Notes under the pieces: model-generated
The model's input: only the letters and a program-made list of their open reading frames with translations
Database searches by the model: none
Told to the model about the DNA's origin: nothing
Origin: CAZBUB01 sp964494985
Lineage (GTDB): Bacteria; Desulfobacterota; Desulfovibrionia; Desulfovibrionales; Desulfothermaceae
Reading direction: 5' to 3'
Assembly (NCBI GenBank): GCA_964494985.1
Contig: CAZBUB010000028.1
Location: forward strand, 1 to 37,204
DNA length: 37,204 nt
Shown: one piece after another, positions 15,416 to 24,344 of the stretch
Layout: each line of letters opens with the position of its first letter
Numbering within the stretch: position 1 is the stretch's first letter
Program-made: the position numbers and the translations under genes

Positions 15416-15954
15416 GATAAGACTATGACTTTGCATTGGAGGCTAGTTTATTTGTAACTATTTACCACCTGTTGTGCTCGAAAGTTGGGAAATGATAAGG
15501 CCAGGGCCACTGGACAAGATTTTGTTAGCATGGTGAACAGTTACATTTATTTTTTAAATATGACTCATGTTCAAAGATTTGGTGCAAGGAATTTATGAGC
15601 CAGGCCTAAGGCCAAGCTGTAAAGCTAGATCGAAGCTGTCTGGATCGGGCATGGGAGCTGGGCATGGAATTTGCTGTCGCAACCAAGTATGGATAATTGT
15701 CGCTGTTGTTGTTCGCTGATGCCTGCCATGCCAAGGAGTCAGTCTTTTGTGTATCTGCTGATAAATCTTTGTATGGAAAACAGTTGTCGGTTACCTGTTA
15801 TCTGGACCTAGGATTTGATGGGACAATTGCTGACCCCAACTCATTTTTTACAAGGTTGGTTGTGCCTGCTATTTCCAGGCATGATGCATATTGTCAACTC
15901 GACCCAGCTTCAGAAAATTGTCAAGAAACCTGAGACAAGACTCGGAAATTAAAA
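15416..15954. other. AT-richer intergenic region upstream of the efflux operon
   Basis: About 540 bases without a convincing gene. A 78-codon open frame at 15697-15933 lacks a ribosome site and any family likeness. The only signal I can support is a sigma-54-like site at 15659-15675. No hairpin with a T tract was seen. Confidence 0.5.
15659..15675 (+). promoter_or_regulatory. Possible sigma-54 promoter for the RND efflux operon
   Basis: TGGGCATGGAATTTGCT has GG and GC exactly 10 bases apart and the TTTGCT -12 block; it differs from consensus at two core positions of the -24 element. It would give a leader of about 270 bases before the first efflux gene. No paired dyad like those at 1371 and 1402 is evident upstream. 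Confidence 0.4.
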
Positions 15955-17340
15955 ATGTTCTCAAGGATCTGTCTGCTTTTGCTTTGTTGGGGCCTGGTTG
16001 TGGGCTGCAGCCCTTTTGCCCCCCAATTGCCTGAATCTGATCCTGTTTCTTTGCCAGAGGATTTTAGCTTGGAGTACCAGGGTACGCAGATGGTGGATAA
16101 TTGGTGGGAGGCCTGGCAGAGTCCGGAGCTGAATAGGCTGGTGCAGACTGCCCTGGATGAGAACTTCGATATCCGTTCAGCCTGGGCTAGGCTCCGTCAG
16201 GCCCGGGCCCTTGCAGAGCAGGCAGGGGCTGATGCCTGGCCTGAGGCCAATTTGCAGGGCAGCCTGGAGAGGACCAGAACTTATAGGGATCAGGATCTCG
16301 TCCAAGACAGCGAGTCTTCGTCCTTGGGACTGCAGGCTGCTTACGAGCTGGACCTTTGGGGGAGCATTGAATCAAAACGCCAGGCCAGGAAGCTGGAGGC
16401 CCAGGCAGAATATGAGGATGTCCAAGCTGCAGCAGTCAGCATAGCCGCTGAAGTGGCCCAGGCTTGGTTGGATGTGCTGGCCCTGGAGCAGGAAAAAAAG
16501 GTTTTGCAGCAACAGATCAAGATTAACCAGGATCTGCTCTCTTCCCAGATCCTGCGTCTGGAAAAGGGCATGGGCACAGCCTTGGACGTGACCAGACAAA
16601 GGGAGACTCTGGCGTCCTCCAGGGCGGATCTGCCCAATCTCGAGTCCCAACAGCGCCTGGCATTCCACAAACTGGCAGTGTTGACAGGCAGGGCTGATCC
16701 AGATGAGCTCGGTCTTGATTCCAAGGAGCTACCCGATTTGATGCCCAGGCCTCAAGCCGGAGTACCTGCGGATCTGCTAAGATCCCGTCCGGATGTACGC
16801 TCTGCTTATATGAGACTCACCTCCTCTGGCTGGGATGTGGCTCAGGCCAAAGCCAGCAGGCTGCCTCAATTAAATATTTCTGCCAGAGGGACCCTGAGCA
16901 GAGAAGAGCTGAGCCTAGCCTGGGGGGATTGGCTGTACAGGCTGGGTGCCGATCTGAGTGCCCCTATTTTTGATGCGGGCTATCTCCGGGCAGAGGTTAA
17001 GAGATCCCTGGCTAAGGAGCAGGAGCAATTGGCTGAGTATGCTTCCGTGGTCCTGCAGGCGGTAAGGGAAGTCCAGGATGCTTTGGCCAGGGAAAAGGGG
17101 CAGCAGGAGAGGATCTCCAGGCTTAAGGAGGAACTACAGGCCGCGCGGCAGGCCAGGCAGCAGGCCAGGCTGCGCTATCTTAAAGGCCAGGGGGATTATC
17201 TGGACTTTTTGACCCAGCTGCGCAGCGTACAGGATCTGGAGCGTAGGCTGGTGACAGCCAAGGCGGAGCAACTGGAGCACAGGATTTCCTTGTACCGGGC
17301 CCTGGGGGGAGGGTTGCAGGGGTCAGAAGACAGAGAATAG
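15955..17340 (+). CDS. RND efflux outer-membrane lipoprotein (NodT/OprM-type, TolC family)
   Basis: A 461-aa outer-membrane channel of a tripartite pump. A lipoprotein signal ends in LVVGC with the lipidated Cys at residue 18 and Ser at +2, consistent with outer-membrane sorting. The NodT-type opening DNWWEAWQSPELNRLVQTAL is followed by long alpha-helical coiled-coil repeats (DENFDIRSAWARLRQARALAEQAG, and again near residues 350-440). The conserved LLRSRPDVRSAY motif near 270 is present. It is the first gene of the operon with the adaptor and permease that follow, so the channel, adaptor and pump are all encoded together. Confidence 0.95.
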   Translation: MFSRICLLLLCWGLVVGCSPFAPQLPESDPVSLPEDFSLEYQGTQMVDNWWEAWQSPELNRLVQTALDENFDIRSAWARLRQARALAEQAGADAWPEANLQGSLERTRTYRDQDLVQDSESSSLGLQAAYELDLWGSIESKRQARKLEAQAEYEDVQAAAVSIAAEVAQAWLDVLALEQEKKVLQQQIKINQDLLSSQILRLEKGMGTALDVTRQRETLASSRADLPNLESQQRLAFHKLAVLTGRADPDELGLDSKELPDLMPRPQAGVPADLLRSRPDVRSAYMRLTSSGWDVAQAKASRLPQLNISARGTLSREELSLAWGDWLYRLGADLSAPIFDAGYLRAEVKRSLAKEQEQLAEYASVVLQAVREVQDALAREKGQQERISRLKEELQAARQARQQARLRYLKGQGDYLDFLTQLRSVQDLERRLVTAKAEQLEHRISLYRALGGGLQGSEDRE

Positions 17341-17397
17341 AGGGCAGAAGACAGAGGACAGAGGGCAGAAGACTGAAGACCGAAGAAGGCAGGGAGT
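17325..17397 (+). repeat. Low-complexity AGAAGACAGAGGACAGAG-type tandem repeat
   Basis: Imperfect copies of a purine-rich 7-base unit (cagaaga, cagagga, cagaggg) fill the space between the first and second efflux genes and the last codons of the first. The degenerate units point to replication slippage. No function is evident. Confidence 0.7.
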
Positions 17398-17495
17398 GAT
17401 TATAGGGCTGTATGGATATAACCAGCCTGTTTACTAAGATAAACAGGCAATTCCAGCTGCGGAAGCTAAAAAGAGACACCAAGAATGGTTTAACG

Positions 17496-18650
17496 ATGAA
17501 GAAAGTCTTGAAAATACTATTGCCTGTTTTGTTCTTAGCCCTGGGAGCTGCGGTTGCATGGCAGTATATTTCCAGTAAGCCAACAGTCTCCAGGCAAAGG
17601 CCCCAGGCCCAGGAGGTGCCAGGGGTGGAGGTTGTTTCTGCACATAAAGAAGATGTGCAGACCTCTGTCTCAGCCATGGGCACCGTGGTGCCGGCCAGGC
17701 AGATCACCCTGCGCTCCGAGGTAGGGGGCACGGTGCTGGAGACTGCTGAGGACTTCACTCCAGGCGGAGTGCTGCAGCAGGGCTCGACTGTACTGCGCAT
17801 AGATCCTAGGGACTATGAGATCGAGGTCCAGAAGCAGGAAAGCGCCCTGGCCCAGGCCAGGGCAGAGATGCGCCAGGAGGAGGGCAGGCAGGATGTGGCC
17901 AGGCAGGAGCTGGACATGCTCCAGCAGGGATCCAAGCCCCAGCTGCAGGAGACAGATCTGGCCCTGCGCCTGCCTCAGCTGGAAAAGGCCAGGGCGGAAG
18001 TAAGCTCTGCCAGCTCCAGCCTGGACAAAGCCAAGCTGGACCTGTTCAGGACGCAGGTTAAAGCCCCATTCAGGGCCCTGGTACTGGAGCAGGAAGCCTA
18101 TCAGGGCTCAACAGTGGGCACCCAGGACAAGCTGGCTACCCTGGTGGATACCCGGGAGTACCATGTCCGGGTCAAAGTGCCCCTTGAGAGCCTGAAACTG
18201 CTTGATCTGCAATCAGGCCAGAAACGCCAGGTACAAATCAGCTCCCAGTCCGGGGCAGGTGAATGGACCGGCTCTACTTTGCGCCTGACCGGGGAGGTTG
18301 ATGAACAGACCCGTATGGCCACGCTGCTGGTCAGGGTTCAGGATCCCCTGGGCCTGGATTCCCAGCAGGAGCAGCTCCTGCTGGACGAGTATGTCCGGGC
18401 CCGGATCCAGGGCCAGGTCTTGGAAGATGTTTTTGCCCTGCCCAGGAAGGCTTTGCGGGATCAGGACCGGATCTGGATCTATGCTGATGGCCAGCTGAAA
18501 ATCAGGCAGGCAGATGTGATCTGGCGCGATCAGGAGCGGATCTATCTCAGACAGGGACTGCAGGAGGGAGAACAGGTGATTGTCAGCGACTTGTCCACGC
18601 CTGTCTCCGGCATGGAGTTGCAGGTTCTGGATGACAAGGGGGATAGATGA
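17496..18650 (+). CDS. RND efflux periplasmic adaptor (HlyD/MFP family)
   Basis: A 384-aa membrane fusion protein that links the inner-membrane pump to the outer-membrane channel. The N-terminal membrane segment (LKILLPVLFLALGAAVAW) is uncleaved or a signal anchor. Then come the barrel-sandwich halves (VPARQITLRSEVGGTV and TQVKAPFRALV), an alpha-helical hairpin between them (about 105-165), and the beta-barrel and membrane-proximal domains. The ATG at 17496 puts MKKVLKILL directly before the hydrophobic stretch; an in-frame ATG at 17412 would add 28 residues, and neither has a strong ribosome site. The stop overlaps the permease start. Confidence 0.92.
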   Translation: MKKVLKILLPVLFLALGAAVAWQYISSKPTVSRQRPQAQEVPGVEVVSAHKEDVQTSVSAMGTVVPARQITLRSEVGGTVLETAEDFTPGGVLQQGSTVLRIDPRDYEIEVQKQESALAQARAEMRQEEGRQDVARQELDMLQQGSKPQLQETDLALRLPQLEKARAEVSSASSSLDKAKLDLFRTQVKAPFRALVLEQEAYQGSTVGTQDKLATLVDTREYHVRVKVPLESLKLLDLQSGQKRQVQISSQSGAGEWTGSTLRLTGEVDEQTRMATLLVRVQDPLGLDSQQEQLLLDEYVRARIQGQVLEDVFALPRKALRDQDRIWIYADGQLKIRQADVIWRDQERIYLRQGLQEGEQVIVSDLSTPVSGMELQVLDDKGDR

Positions 18651-21600
18651 GCTCCAGCAGGCAGCAGGAGGGTTTACCCAGGGGGCCATTGGCCTGGATG
18701 GCGGGCAATTCTGTGGCAGCCAACCTGATCATGCTCTTTTTCCTGCTGGGCGGTCTGCTGATGGCCCGCAATGTGACCCAGGAAGTCTTCCCGGAGTTCT
18801 CCCTGGATACAGTGAGCGTGAGCATTCCCTATCCTGGTGCCAGCCCGGAGGAGGTGGAGCAGGGCATTATCCTGGCTGTGGAGGAGGAAGTCCAGGGCCT
18901 GGAAGGGGTCAAGGAGATAAGATCCACTGCGGCTGAAGGCCGGGCCAGCATCCAGGTGGAGGCCCTGGAAGGCGCAGATTTGAATCGGCTCTGGCAGGAT
19001 GTGGACAGCGCTGTGAGCAGGATCGTGACCTTCCCGGACGAGGCTGAGGAGCCGGATATATCCATATCCGAACGCAGGCGGGGCGTGTTGAGCATGGCTG
19101 TCTCCGGTCCGGAGGATGAGCTGGTGCTGCGGGAAGCGGCAGAGATCGTGCGGGACGAGCTGTTGCAGGAACCAGGCATCACCCAGGTAGATCTGCAGGG
19201 AGTGCGGGATCTGGAAATCCAGGCCGAGGTGGGCCAGGAGAACTTGCGCCGCTTTGACCTGAGCCTGGAGGATCTGGCCCAGACCCTGCGCAGGGCCTCG
19301 GTGGATCTGGGCGCGGGGAACATCAGGAGCCTGGAAGGGGACCTCCTGTTGCGCATGCAGGACAGGCGGGATACAGCCCAGGAGTTCGCCCAGATCCCTG
19401 TGCTTACTGAGCAAGACGGCTCCAGCATCAAGCTGGGGGATCTGGGCCGGGTGAAAATGGGGTTTGAGGACACAGACTCCTGGTCCAGGGTGGGCGGCAG
19501 GCCGGCAGTATTGCTGGAGGTCTACAGGATTGGGGATCAGACCCCGGCCTCTGTATCACGGGCCACTAGAAATGTCCTGGCCAAGCTGGAGCAAAGACTC
19601 CCGGAGCAGATCCAGACCAGCATTCTCAGGGACAGGTCCCAGGTTTTTGAGCAGCGGGCCCAGCTCCTGCAAAAAAACGCCTACCTGGGGCTGGCCCTGG
19701 TATTTATTCTGCTGGCCCTCTTCCTGGAGGCCAGGCTGGCCTTCTGGGTCAGCCTGGGGATACCCATTTCCTTTCTGGGCTCTTTTATCTTCCTGGCCGG
19801 GACCAGCTTCAGCCTGAACATGATCACCATGTTCGCCTTTATCGTCACTTTAGGGATTGTCGTGGACGACGCCATAGTGGTGGGGGAGAACATCTACCAC
19901 CACCGCAGGCAGGGGCTGGGCATGCTGCAGGCTGCTGCCACCGGGGTCAGGGAGATGGCCATGCCTATTGTATTCAGCGTTTTGACCAATATGGTGGCCT
20001 TCATGCCCATGTTCTTCATCCCTGGAGTCATGGGCAAGATTTTTTCCAATATCCCCTTGGTGGTGATCTGCGTGTTCGCTGTGTCCCTGCTGGAGTGCCT
20101 GTTCGTGCTGCCCGCGCACCTGGCCCATGTGCGGGAAAAGCGCAAGTCCGGTCCGCTGCGCCATCTAGCCAGGATGCAGGCCAGGTTCAGCCAGTGGATC
20201 GAGCGCCTGATCCAGGATCTGTTTGGACCCGCCCTGGGGGCGGTGCTGCGTTGGCGTTACACTGCCCTGGCTCTGGGTCTGGCTGTGCTCCTGGGTACCT
20301 TGGGCTATGTACAGTCCGGCCGCATGGGCATGGAGCTGTTTCCCACTGTGGAGTCGCCTTTTGCCTTTGCCCAGGCTACTTTGCCTGAGGGTGCGGCCAG
20401 GGAGGACTTGGAGGGGGTGGAAGAGCGGCTCACAAAGGCGGCCCAGGCAGTGGTAGAGGAACATGGCGGACAAAGGCTGGCCAAGGACATACTCACAAAG
20501 GTCAGCGGCAACTCTGTAGAGGCCAGGATATATCTCACAGAGCCGGGCAAAAGGCCCATAGGCACCAGCGAAGTGACCAGTCTCTGGCGGGAGCAAACAG
20601 GCAGGATCCCTGGCCTGGAGAGCATCAAATTCGAGGCGGATCGCGGAGGTCCTGGCGGGGGCAAGGCCCTGACTGTGCAGCTCAGCCATCGGGATCAGGA
20701 TCTGCTGGAGCTGGCAGGGGTGGATCTGGGACGCAGCCTGGAGGATTTTTCCGGGGTCAGTGATATTGACGATGGCTCAGCCAGCGGCAAGAGGCAGCTG
20801 GATTTCAGGCTCTCGGAGCTTGGGGAGCGCCTGGGGTTATCATCCAGGGAAGTGGCCAATCAGGTCAGACATGCCTATTTTGGGGCAGAGGCCTTAAGGC
20901 AGCAGAAGGGCAGGAACGAGGTTACAGTCAGGGTTTTCCTGCCTGAGGAGGAACGCAGGAGCCGGTCTAGCCTTGAGGATATGCTCCTCAGGCGCTCCTC
21001 CGGGGAGATGCTGCTTCGGGATGCAGTGGTGCAGGATCAGGGCCGGGCTTATACCAGCATCAGCAGGATGGACGGCCGCAGGGTGGTGAATGTGACCGCC
21101 AATGTGCAGCCCAGGTCCAAGACTGAGCAGCTGGTGGCAGAGCTGCGCAGGGATGTCCTGCCCGGACTGCAGGAGCAGTATCCCGGCCTGGGCTTCAGCT
21201 TCGAGGGCAGGCAGTCTGATCTGCGGGAGAGCGTGGGCAGCCTGATGCAAGGCCTGCTTTTGGCTCTTTTGGCCTTGTATGCCCTGCTGGCAGTGCCTTT
21301 CCGCAGCTTTGTGCAGCCGGTGATCATCATGGCCTGCATCCCCTTTGGGGTGGTGGGCGCGGTGTTCGGGCATCTGATTATGGGCTACAGCCTGAGCCTG
21401 ATGAGCCTATTCGGGATCGTGGCCCTAAGCGGGGTGGTGATCAACAACTCCTTGGTGCTTATTCATTTCACCAATCAGCTGCGACAAAAGGGACTGGATT
21501 TGCAGCAGGCAGCGCAAAAGGCAGGGATGCTGCGCTTCAGACCCATTTTGCTAACCACCCTGACCACATTCGGCGGTCTGTCGCCCATGATCCTGGAGAC

Positions 21601-21784
21601 CTCCAGGCAGGCCAGGTTCCTGATCCCTATGGCCATCTCCCTGGGCTTCGGGTTGCTGTTTGCCATGCTGGTAATTTTATTCTTAGTGCCTTGCGTATAT
21701 ATGCTGGTGGAGGATCTGGCAAAATTGTTTGGATTACAAAAGAGCAGAGCTCCAGGACAGCAGGAGTCTGAGGCAGCAGGTTAG
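18647..21784 (+). CDS. RND efflux permease (HAE-like, AcrB superfamily)
   Basis: A 1045-aa inner-membrane proton-driven pump, full length for the family. The duplicated layout is visible: TM1 (ANLIMLFFLLGGLLMARN), a large periplasmic loop, the helix block around 330-490, then a second loop and a final helix block from about 865. The proton-relay aspartates in TM4 are present in GIVVDDAIVVGENI. In the TM10 relay region, where AcrB has Lys in GLSAKNAILIVEF, this protein reads LSGVVINNSLVLIHF with no Lys. It is translationally coupled to the adaptor by an ATGA overlap at 18647-18650. The substrate cannot be told from sequence. Confidence 0.96.
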   Translation: MSSSRQQEGLPRGPLAWMAGNSVAANLIMLFFLLGGLLMARNVTQEVFPEFSLDTVSVSIPYPGASPEEVEQGIILAVEEEVQGLEGVKEIRSTAAEGRASIQVEALEGADLNRLWQDVDSAVSRIVTFPDEAEEPDISISERRRGVLSMAVSGPEDELVLREAAEIVRDELLQEPGITQVDLQGVRDLEIQAEVGQENLRRFDLSLEDLAQTLRRASVDLGAGNIRSLEGDLLLRMQDRRDTAQEFAQIPVLTEQDGSSIKLGDLGRVKMGFEDTDSWSRVGGRPAVLLEVYRIGDQTPASVSRATRNVLAKLEQRLPEQIQTSILRDRSQVFEQRAQLLQKNAYLGLALVFILLALFLEARLAFWVSLGIPISFLGSFIFLAGTSFSLNMITMFAFIVTLGIVVDDAIVVGENIYHHRRQGLGMLQAAATGVREMAMPIVFSVLTNMVAFMPMFFIPGVMGKIFSNIPLVVICVFAVSLLECLFVLPAHLAHVREKRKSGPLRHLARMQARFSQWIERLIQDLFGPALGAVLRWRYTALALGLAVLLGTLGYVQSGRMGMELFPTVESPFAFAQATLPEGAAREDLEGVEERLTKAAQAVVEEHGGQRLAKDILTKVSGNSVEARIYLTEPGKRPIGTSEVTSLWREQTGRIPGLESIKFEADRGGPGGGKALTVQLSHRDQDLLELAGVDLGRSLEDFSGVSDIDDGSASGKRQLDFRLSELGERLGLSSREVANQVRHAYFGAEALRQQKGRNEVTVRVFLPEEERRSRSSLEDMLLRRSSGEMLLRDAVVQDQGRAYTSISRMDGRRVVNVTANVQPRSKTEQLVAELRRDVLPGLQEQYPGLGFSFEGRQSDLRESVGSLMQGLLLALLALYALLAVPFRSFVQPVIIMACIPFGVVGAVFGHLIMGYSLSLMSLFGIVALSGVVINNSLVLIHFTNQLRQKGLDLQQAAQKAGMLRFRPILLTTLTTFGGLSPMILETSRQARFLIPMAISLGFGLLFAMLVILFLVPCVYMLVEDLAKLFGLQKSRAPGQQESEAAG

Positions 21785-21893
21785 TGCAAGTGGCGGTTTG
21801 GATCTAGAAGCTAAGAATCCTATATGGGAACCTTGTTAAAAAAGGCCTCTGCCTTGCAAGACAACGTTGTTGTATTGTATAGCTAAGAGCGTT

Positions 21894-23432
21894 ATGCCCG
21901 TGTATCCATCCCAGGAAGTAACAGCAGCCTGTCTGGAGACAGAGCTAGGTGAATCTCTGTGGGAGAATGCCCCGCTGGGCATCTTTCAAAGCTCCTTCCA
22001 GGGGGACCTTTTGTATGTGAATAAGGCCATGGCCCGGATGTACGGCTATGCTTCTGCCCATGAAATGCTGGGAACAGTTAAAGATGTGGCCAGGGATATG
22101 TTTGTGGGCTCAAAGGAGTATGGGCAGCTTTGGGACAGGCTCCAAGATCAGGTTCAAGTAACCGATTTTGAGTGTCTGCAAAAACAAAAGGATGGCAAAA
22201 GCTTCTGGGCCTCCATTTCAGTGCGCGTGTTCCAGGATCGGGAAGCACAGGGCAGGAGTGTCTTGGGCTATGTCCTGGATGTGACCGAGCGCAAGAAACT
22301 CAAGCAGGAGTTGCAGGACAAGGCCCACAGACTTCAGGAAAGGTTCAAGGAGCTAAGCTGCATCTACCAGATTTCCAGGAGCCTGCAAAAGAAGACCTCC
22401 CTGCAGGAGACACTCCAGGAGGTAGCTAACATCATACCCGCAGGTTGGCAGTATCCAGAGGCTGCCTGTTGCAGGATAGAGCTTGACTCCCAGATAGTTG
22501 TTTCAGATGGTTTTCAGGAACCGGAGATTGTTATCTCCCAGGAAATTCTAGTTCAGGGCAGTTTCCGGGGCAAAGTCCAGGTGGGGTATGTGCAGGAGAA
22601 AACCGGGCTCGGCCAGGTGAGTTTCCTGCAGGAAGAGGTGAGTTTGCTGGCAGTGATTGCTGAGAACCTGGGAGGTATTATAGAACGTAAAATGGCCCTG
22701 GAAGAGGTGAAGCAGAAGAAGGAGGAGCTGCAAAGGTCTATTGCAGAAAAGGATCAATTCTTCTCCATAATCGCCCATGATCTAAGATCCCCTATCTCTG
22801 GATTTCTGTCTTTGACAGAGTTCATGTCTCAGGAGTTCCAAGAGCTAAGTCAGGAAGAGATTCAGAATATGACTTGGGAGCTTAAAGCCTCGGCCCAGGA
22901 ACTGCATGAGCTCTTAGAGAATCTCTTGGAGTGGTCCAGGATCCAAAGGGGTAAGATCAGTTATAGACCCCAGGTATTGGATCTGCAGCCTGTGGTTTTG
23001 CAAAATCTCAGGCTGGTGGCCCCTGCTGCTGACAGCAAGGAGGTCCAAGTTCAGGACAGTGTGCCACCCCAGTGCCAAGTCCTGGCGGACAGGCACATGT
23101 TGGACTGTATTCTGCGCAATTTGTTGTTCAATGCAGTCAAGTTTACGCCCAGGGGTGGATGGGTGCGGATCTCTGCCGAACCCCAAGGATCATGGCTGCA
23201 GCTCAGTGTCCAGGATACTGGAACAGGCATGGACCAGGATATGGTGCGCAAGCTGTTCCATCTGGGCCATAAAGTGCAAAAGCCGGGCACAGAAGGGGAG
23301 AAAGGCTCTGGACTAGGGCTTTTGCTCAGTCAGGAGTTTGTGCACAAGCACGGTGGCAGTATCTGGGTAAATAGCAGTCCGAAACAGGGCTCGATCTTTT
23401 ACTTTACCCTTCCAGGTGGAGAACAGGGCTGA
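21894..23432 (+). CDS. Cytoplasmic PAS-domain sensor histidine kinase
   Basis: A 512-aa kinase without membrane helices. A PAS domain (about 22-140) runs from LWENAPLGIFQSSFQGDLLYVNKAMARMYGY to the WASISVRVFQD and VLDVTERKK end. A middle region (about 155-260) has a GAF-like look and is not confidently assigned. A coiled coil leads to the H-box FFSIIAHDLRSPISGF with phosphoacceptor His295. The ATPase has the N box LLFNAVKFTPRGG, the G1 DTGTGM and G2 GSGLGLLLSQ. The ATG at 21894 is chosen over an in-frame TTG at 21867; neither has a strong ribosome site. It lies next to a hydrolase and a macrodomain gene on the same strand. No receiver-domain gene is adjacent. Confidence 0.93.
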   Translation: MPVYPSQEVTAACLETELGESLWENAPLGIFQSSFQGDLLYVNKAMARMYGYASAHEMLGTVKDVARDMFVGSKEYGQLWDRLQDQVQVTDFECLQKQKDGKSFWASISVRVFQDREAQGRSVLGYVLDVTERKKLKQELQDKAHRLQERFKELSCIYQISRSLQKKTSLQETLQEVANIIPAGWQYPEAACCRIELDSQIVVSDGFQEPEIVISQEILVQGSFRGKVQVGYVQEKTGLGQVSFLQEEVSLLAVIAENLGGIIERKMALEEVKQKKEELQRSIAEKDQFFSIIAHDLRSPISGFLSLTEFMSQEFQELSQEEIQNMTWELKASAQELHELLENLLEWSRIQRGKISYRPQVLDLQPVVLQNLRLVAPAADSKEVQVQDSVPPQCQVLADRHMLDCILRNLLFNAVKFTPRGGWVRISAEPQGSWLQLSVQDTGTGMDQDMVRKLFHLGHKVQKPGTEGEKGSGLGLLLSQEFVHKHGGSIWVNSSPKQGSIFYFTLPGGEQG

Positions 23433-23466
23433 GCTCAAAAAGGAAAAGGAGTTGCAGGCAATACAT

Positions 23467-24327
23467 ATGCTCAAGATACTGCTAGGCATTGTGGCCGGGA
23501 TCTCTGTACTGGGAGTGCTGGGCTATTTTCTGCAGCCCCTGCTGGTCTATTTTCCAGAGTCTGAGCTGGAAGCCACCCCTGAAAAGCTGGGGCTCTCCTA
23601 CCAGGATGTCTGGCTACAAAGCTCCCAGGGCAACAAGATACATGCTTGGTTTGTTCCAGGGCCGGAAGGAAAGGAAAATCCTGTAGTTTTATTCCTGCAC
23701 GGCAATGCGGGTAATATTTCCCATCGCCTGGATGTGCTGCGCATTGTACATGAGCTGGGTTTGGCCTGTTTGATGCCGGATTATCAGGGCTATGGCCAAA
23801 GCCAGGGCAGGCCTTCTGAGAAAGGCATGTATCAGGACGCGCACGCTGCCTGGGAGTTTCTGGTGCAGGAAAAAGGTGTGCTGCCTAGACATATAGTGAT
23901 TTGGGGGCATTCCCTGGGCGGGCCTGTGGCTGCGAGATTGGCCAGTGAGAGGGCTCCAGGGGCCTTGATACTGGACTCTACATTTACCTCTTTGTCAGAG
24001 GTGGGCCGGAAGCTGTATCCTTTTTTGCCGGTGAAATGGTTTGCCAGGTATACATATCCCACAAAGGAGTTCCTGCAACAAAGTCAAGCACCGGTACTGG
24101 TGGTGCACAGTAAAGAAGACGGACTGGTGCCTTTTGAGCTTGGCAAGGAGCTGTATCAGGCCGGGCCCCAGCCCAAGGAACTTTTGCAGATCCGCGGTGA
24201 GCACGATTATGGGTTCCTGACCTCATTTGATCTGTATACAAAGGGAGTGGAAAGCTTTCTGCAGAGCAATACCCTGGTTTTGACGCCGAAAGGGCAGGAA
24301 GGACACATAGACTCTCTGGATGAATAA
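23467..24327 (+). CDS. Membrane-anchored alpha/beta hydrolase
   Basis: A 286-aa serine hydrolase resembling the Bem46/ABHD13-like group. An N-terminal anchor (MLKILLGIVAGISVLGVLGY) precedes the hydrolase domain. The motifs are FLHGNAGN (oxyanion), the DYQGYGQS strand, nucleophile elbow GHSLGG, the acid loop HSKEDGLVPF, and catalytic His in RGEHDYGF. The frame is open from a GTG at 23416 inside the kinase gene, which would overlap it by 17 bases. The ATG at 23467 puts the anchor at the N-terminus and is preferred, with moderate certainty. Its ester or amide substrate is unknown. It ends 17 bases before the macrodomain gene. Confidence 0.9.
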   Translation: MLKILLGIVAGISVLGVLGYFLQPLLVYFPESELEATPEKLGLSYQDVWLQSSQGNKIHAWFVPGPEGKENPVVLFLHGNAGNISHRLDVLRIVHELGLACLMPDYQGYGQSQGRPSEKGMYQDAHAAWEFLVQEKGVLPRHIVIWGHSLGGPVAARLASERAPGALILDSTFTSLSEVGRKLYPFLPVKWFARYTYPTKEFLQQSQAPVLVVHSKEDGLVPFELGKELYQAGPQPKELLQIRGEHDYGFLTSFDLYTKGVESFLQSNTLVLTPKGQEGHIDSLDE

Positions 24328-24344
24328 GCCCCAGGAGGTGCAAT

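Noticed and set aside
15697..15933. 78-codon open frame before the efflux operon
   Set aside because: No ribosome site, a non-ATG start and no family likeness; it lies in a probable leader.
21842..21855. AAGGC/GCCTT hairpin after the RND permease as a terminator
   Set aside because: The A/T tract is on the wrong side for the plus strand and no minus-strand gene ends there.
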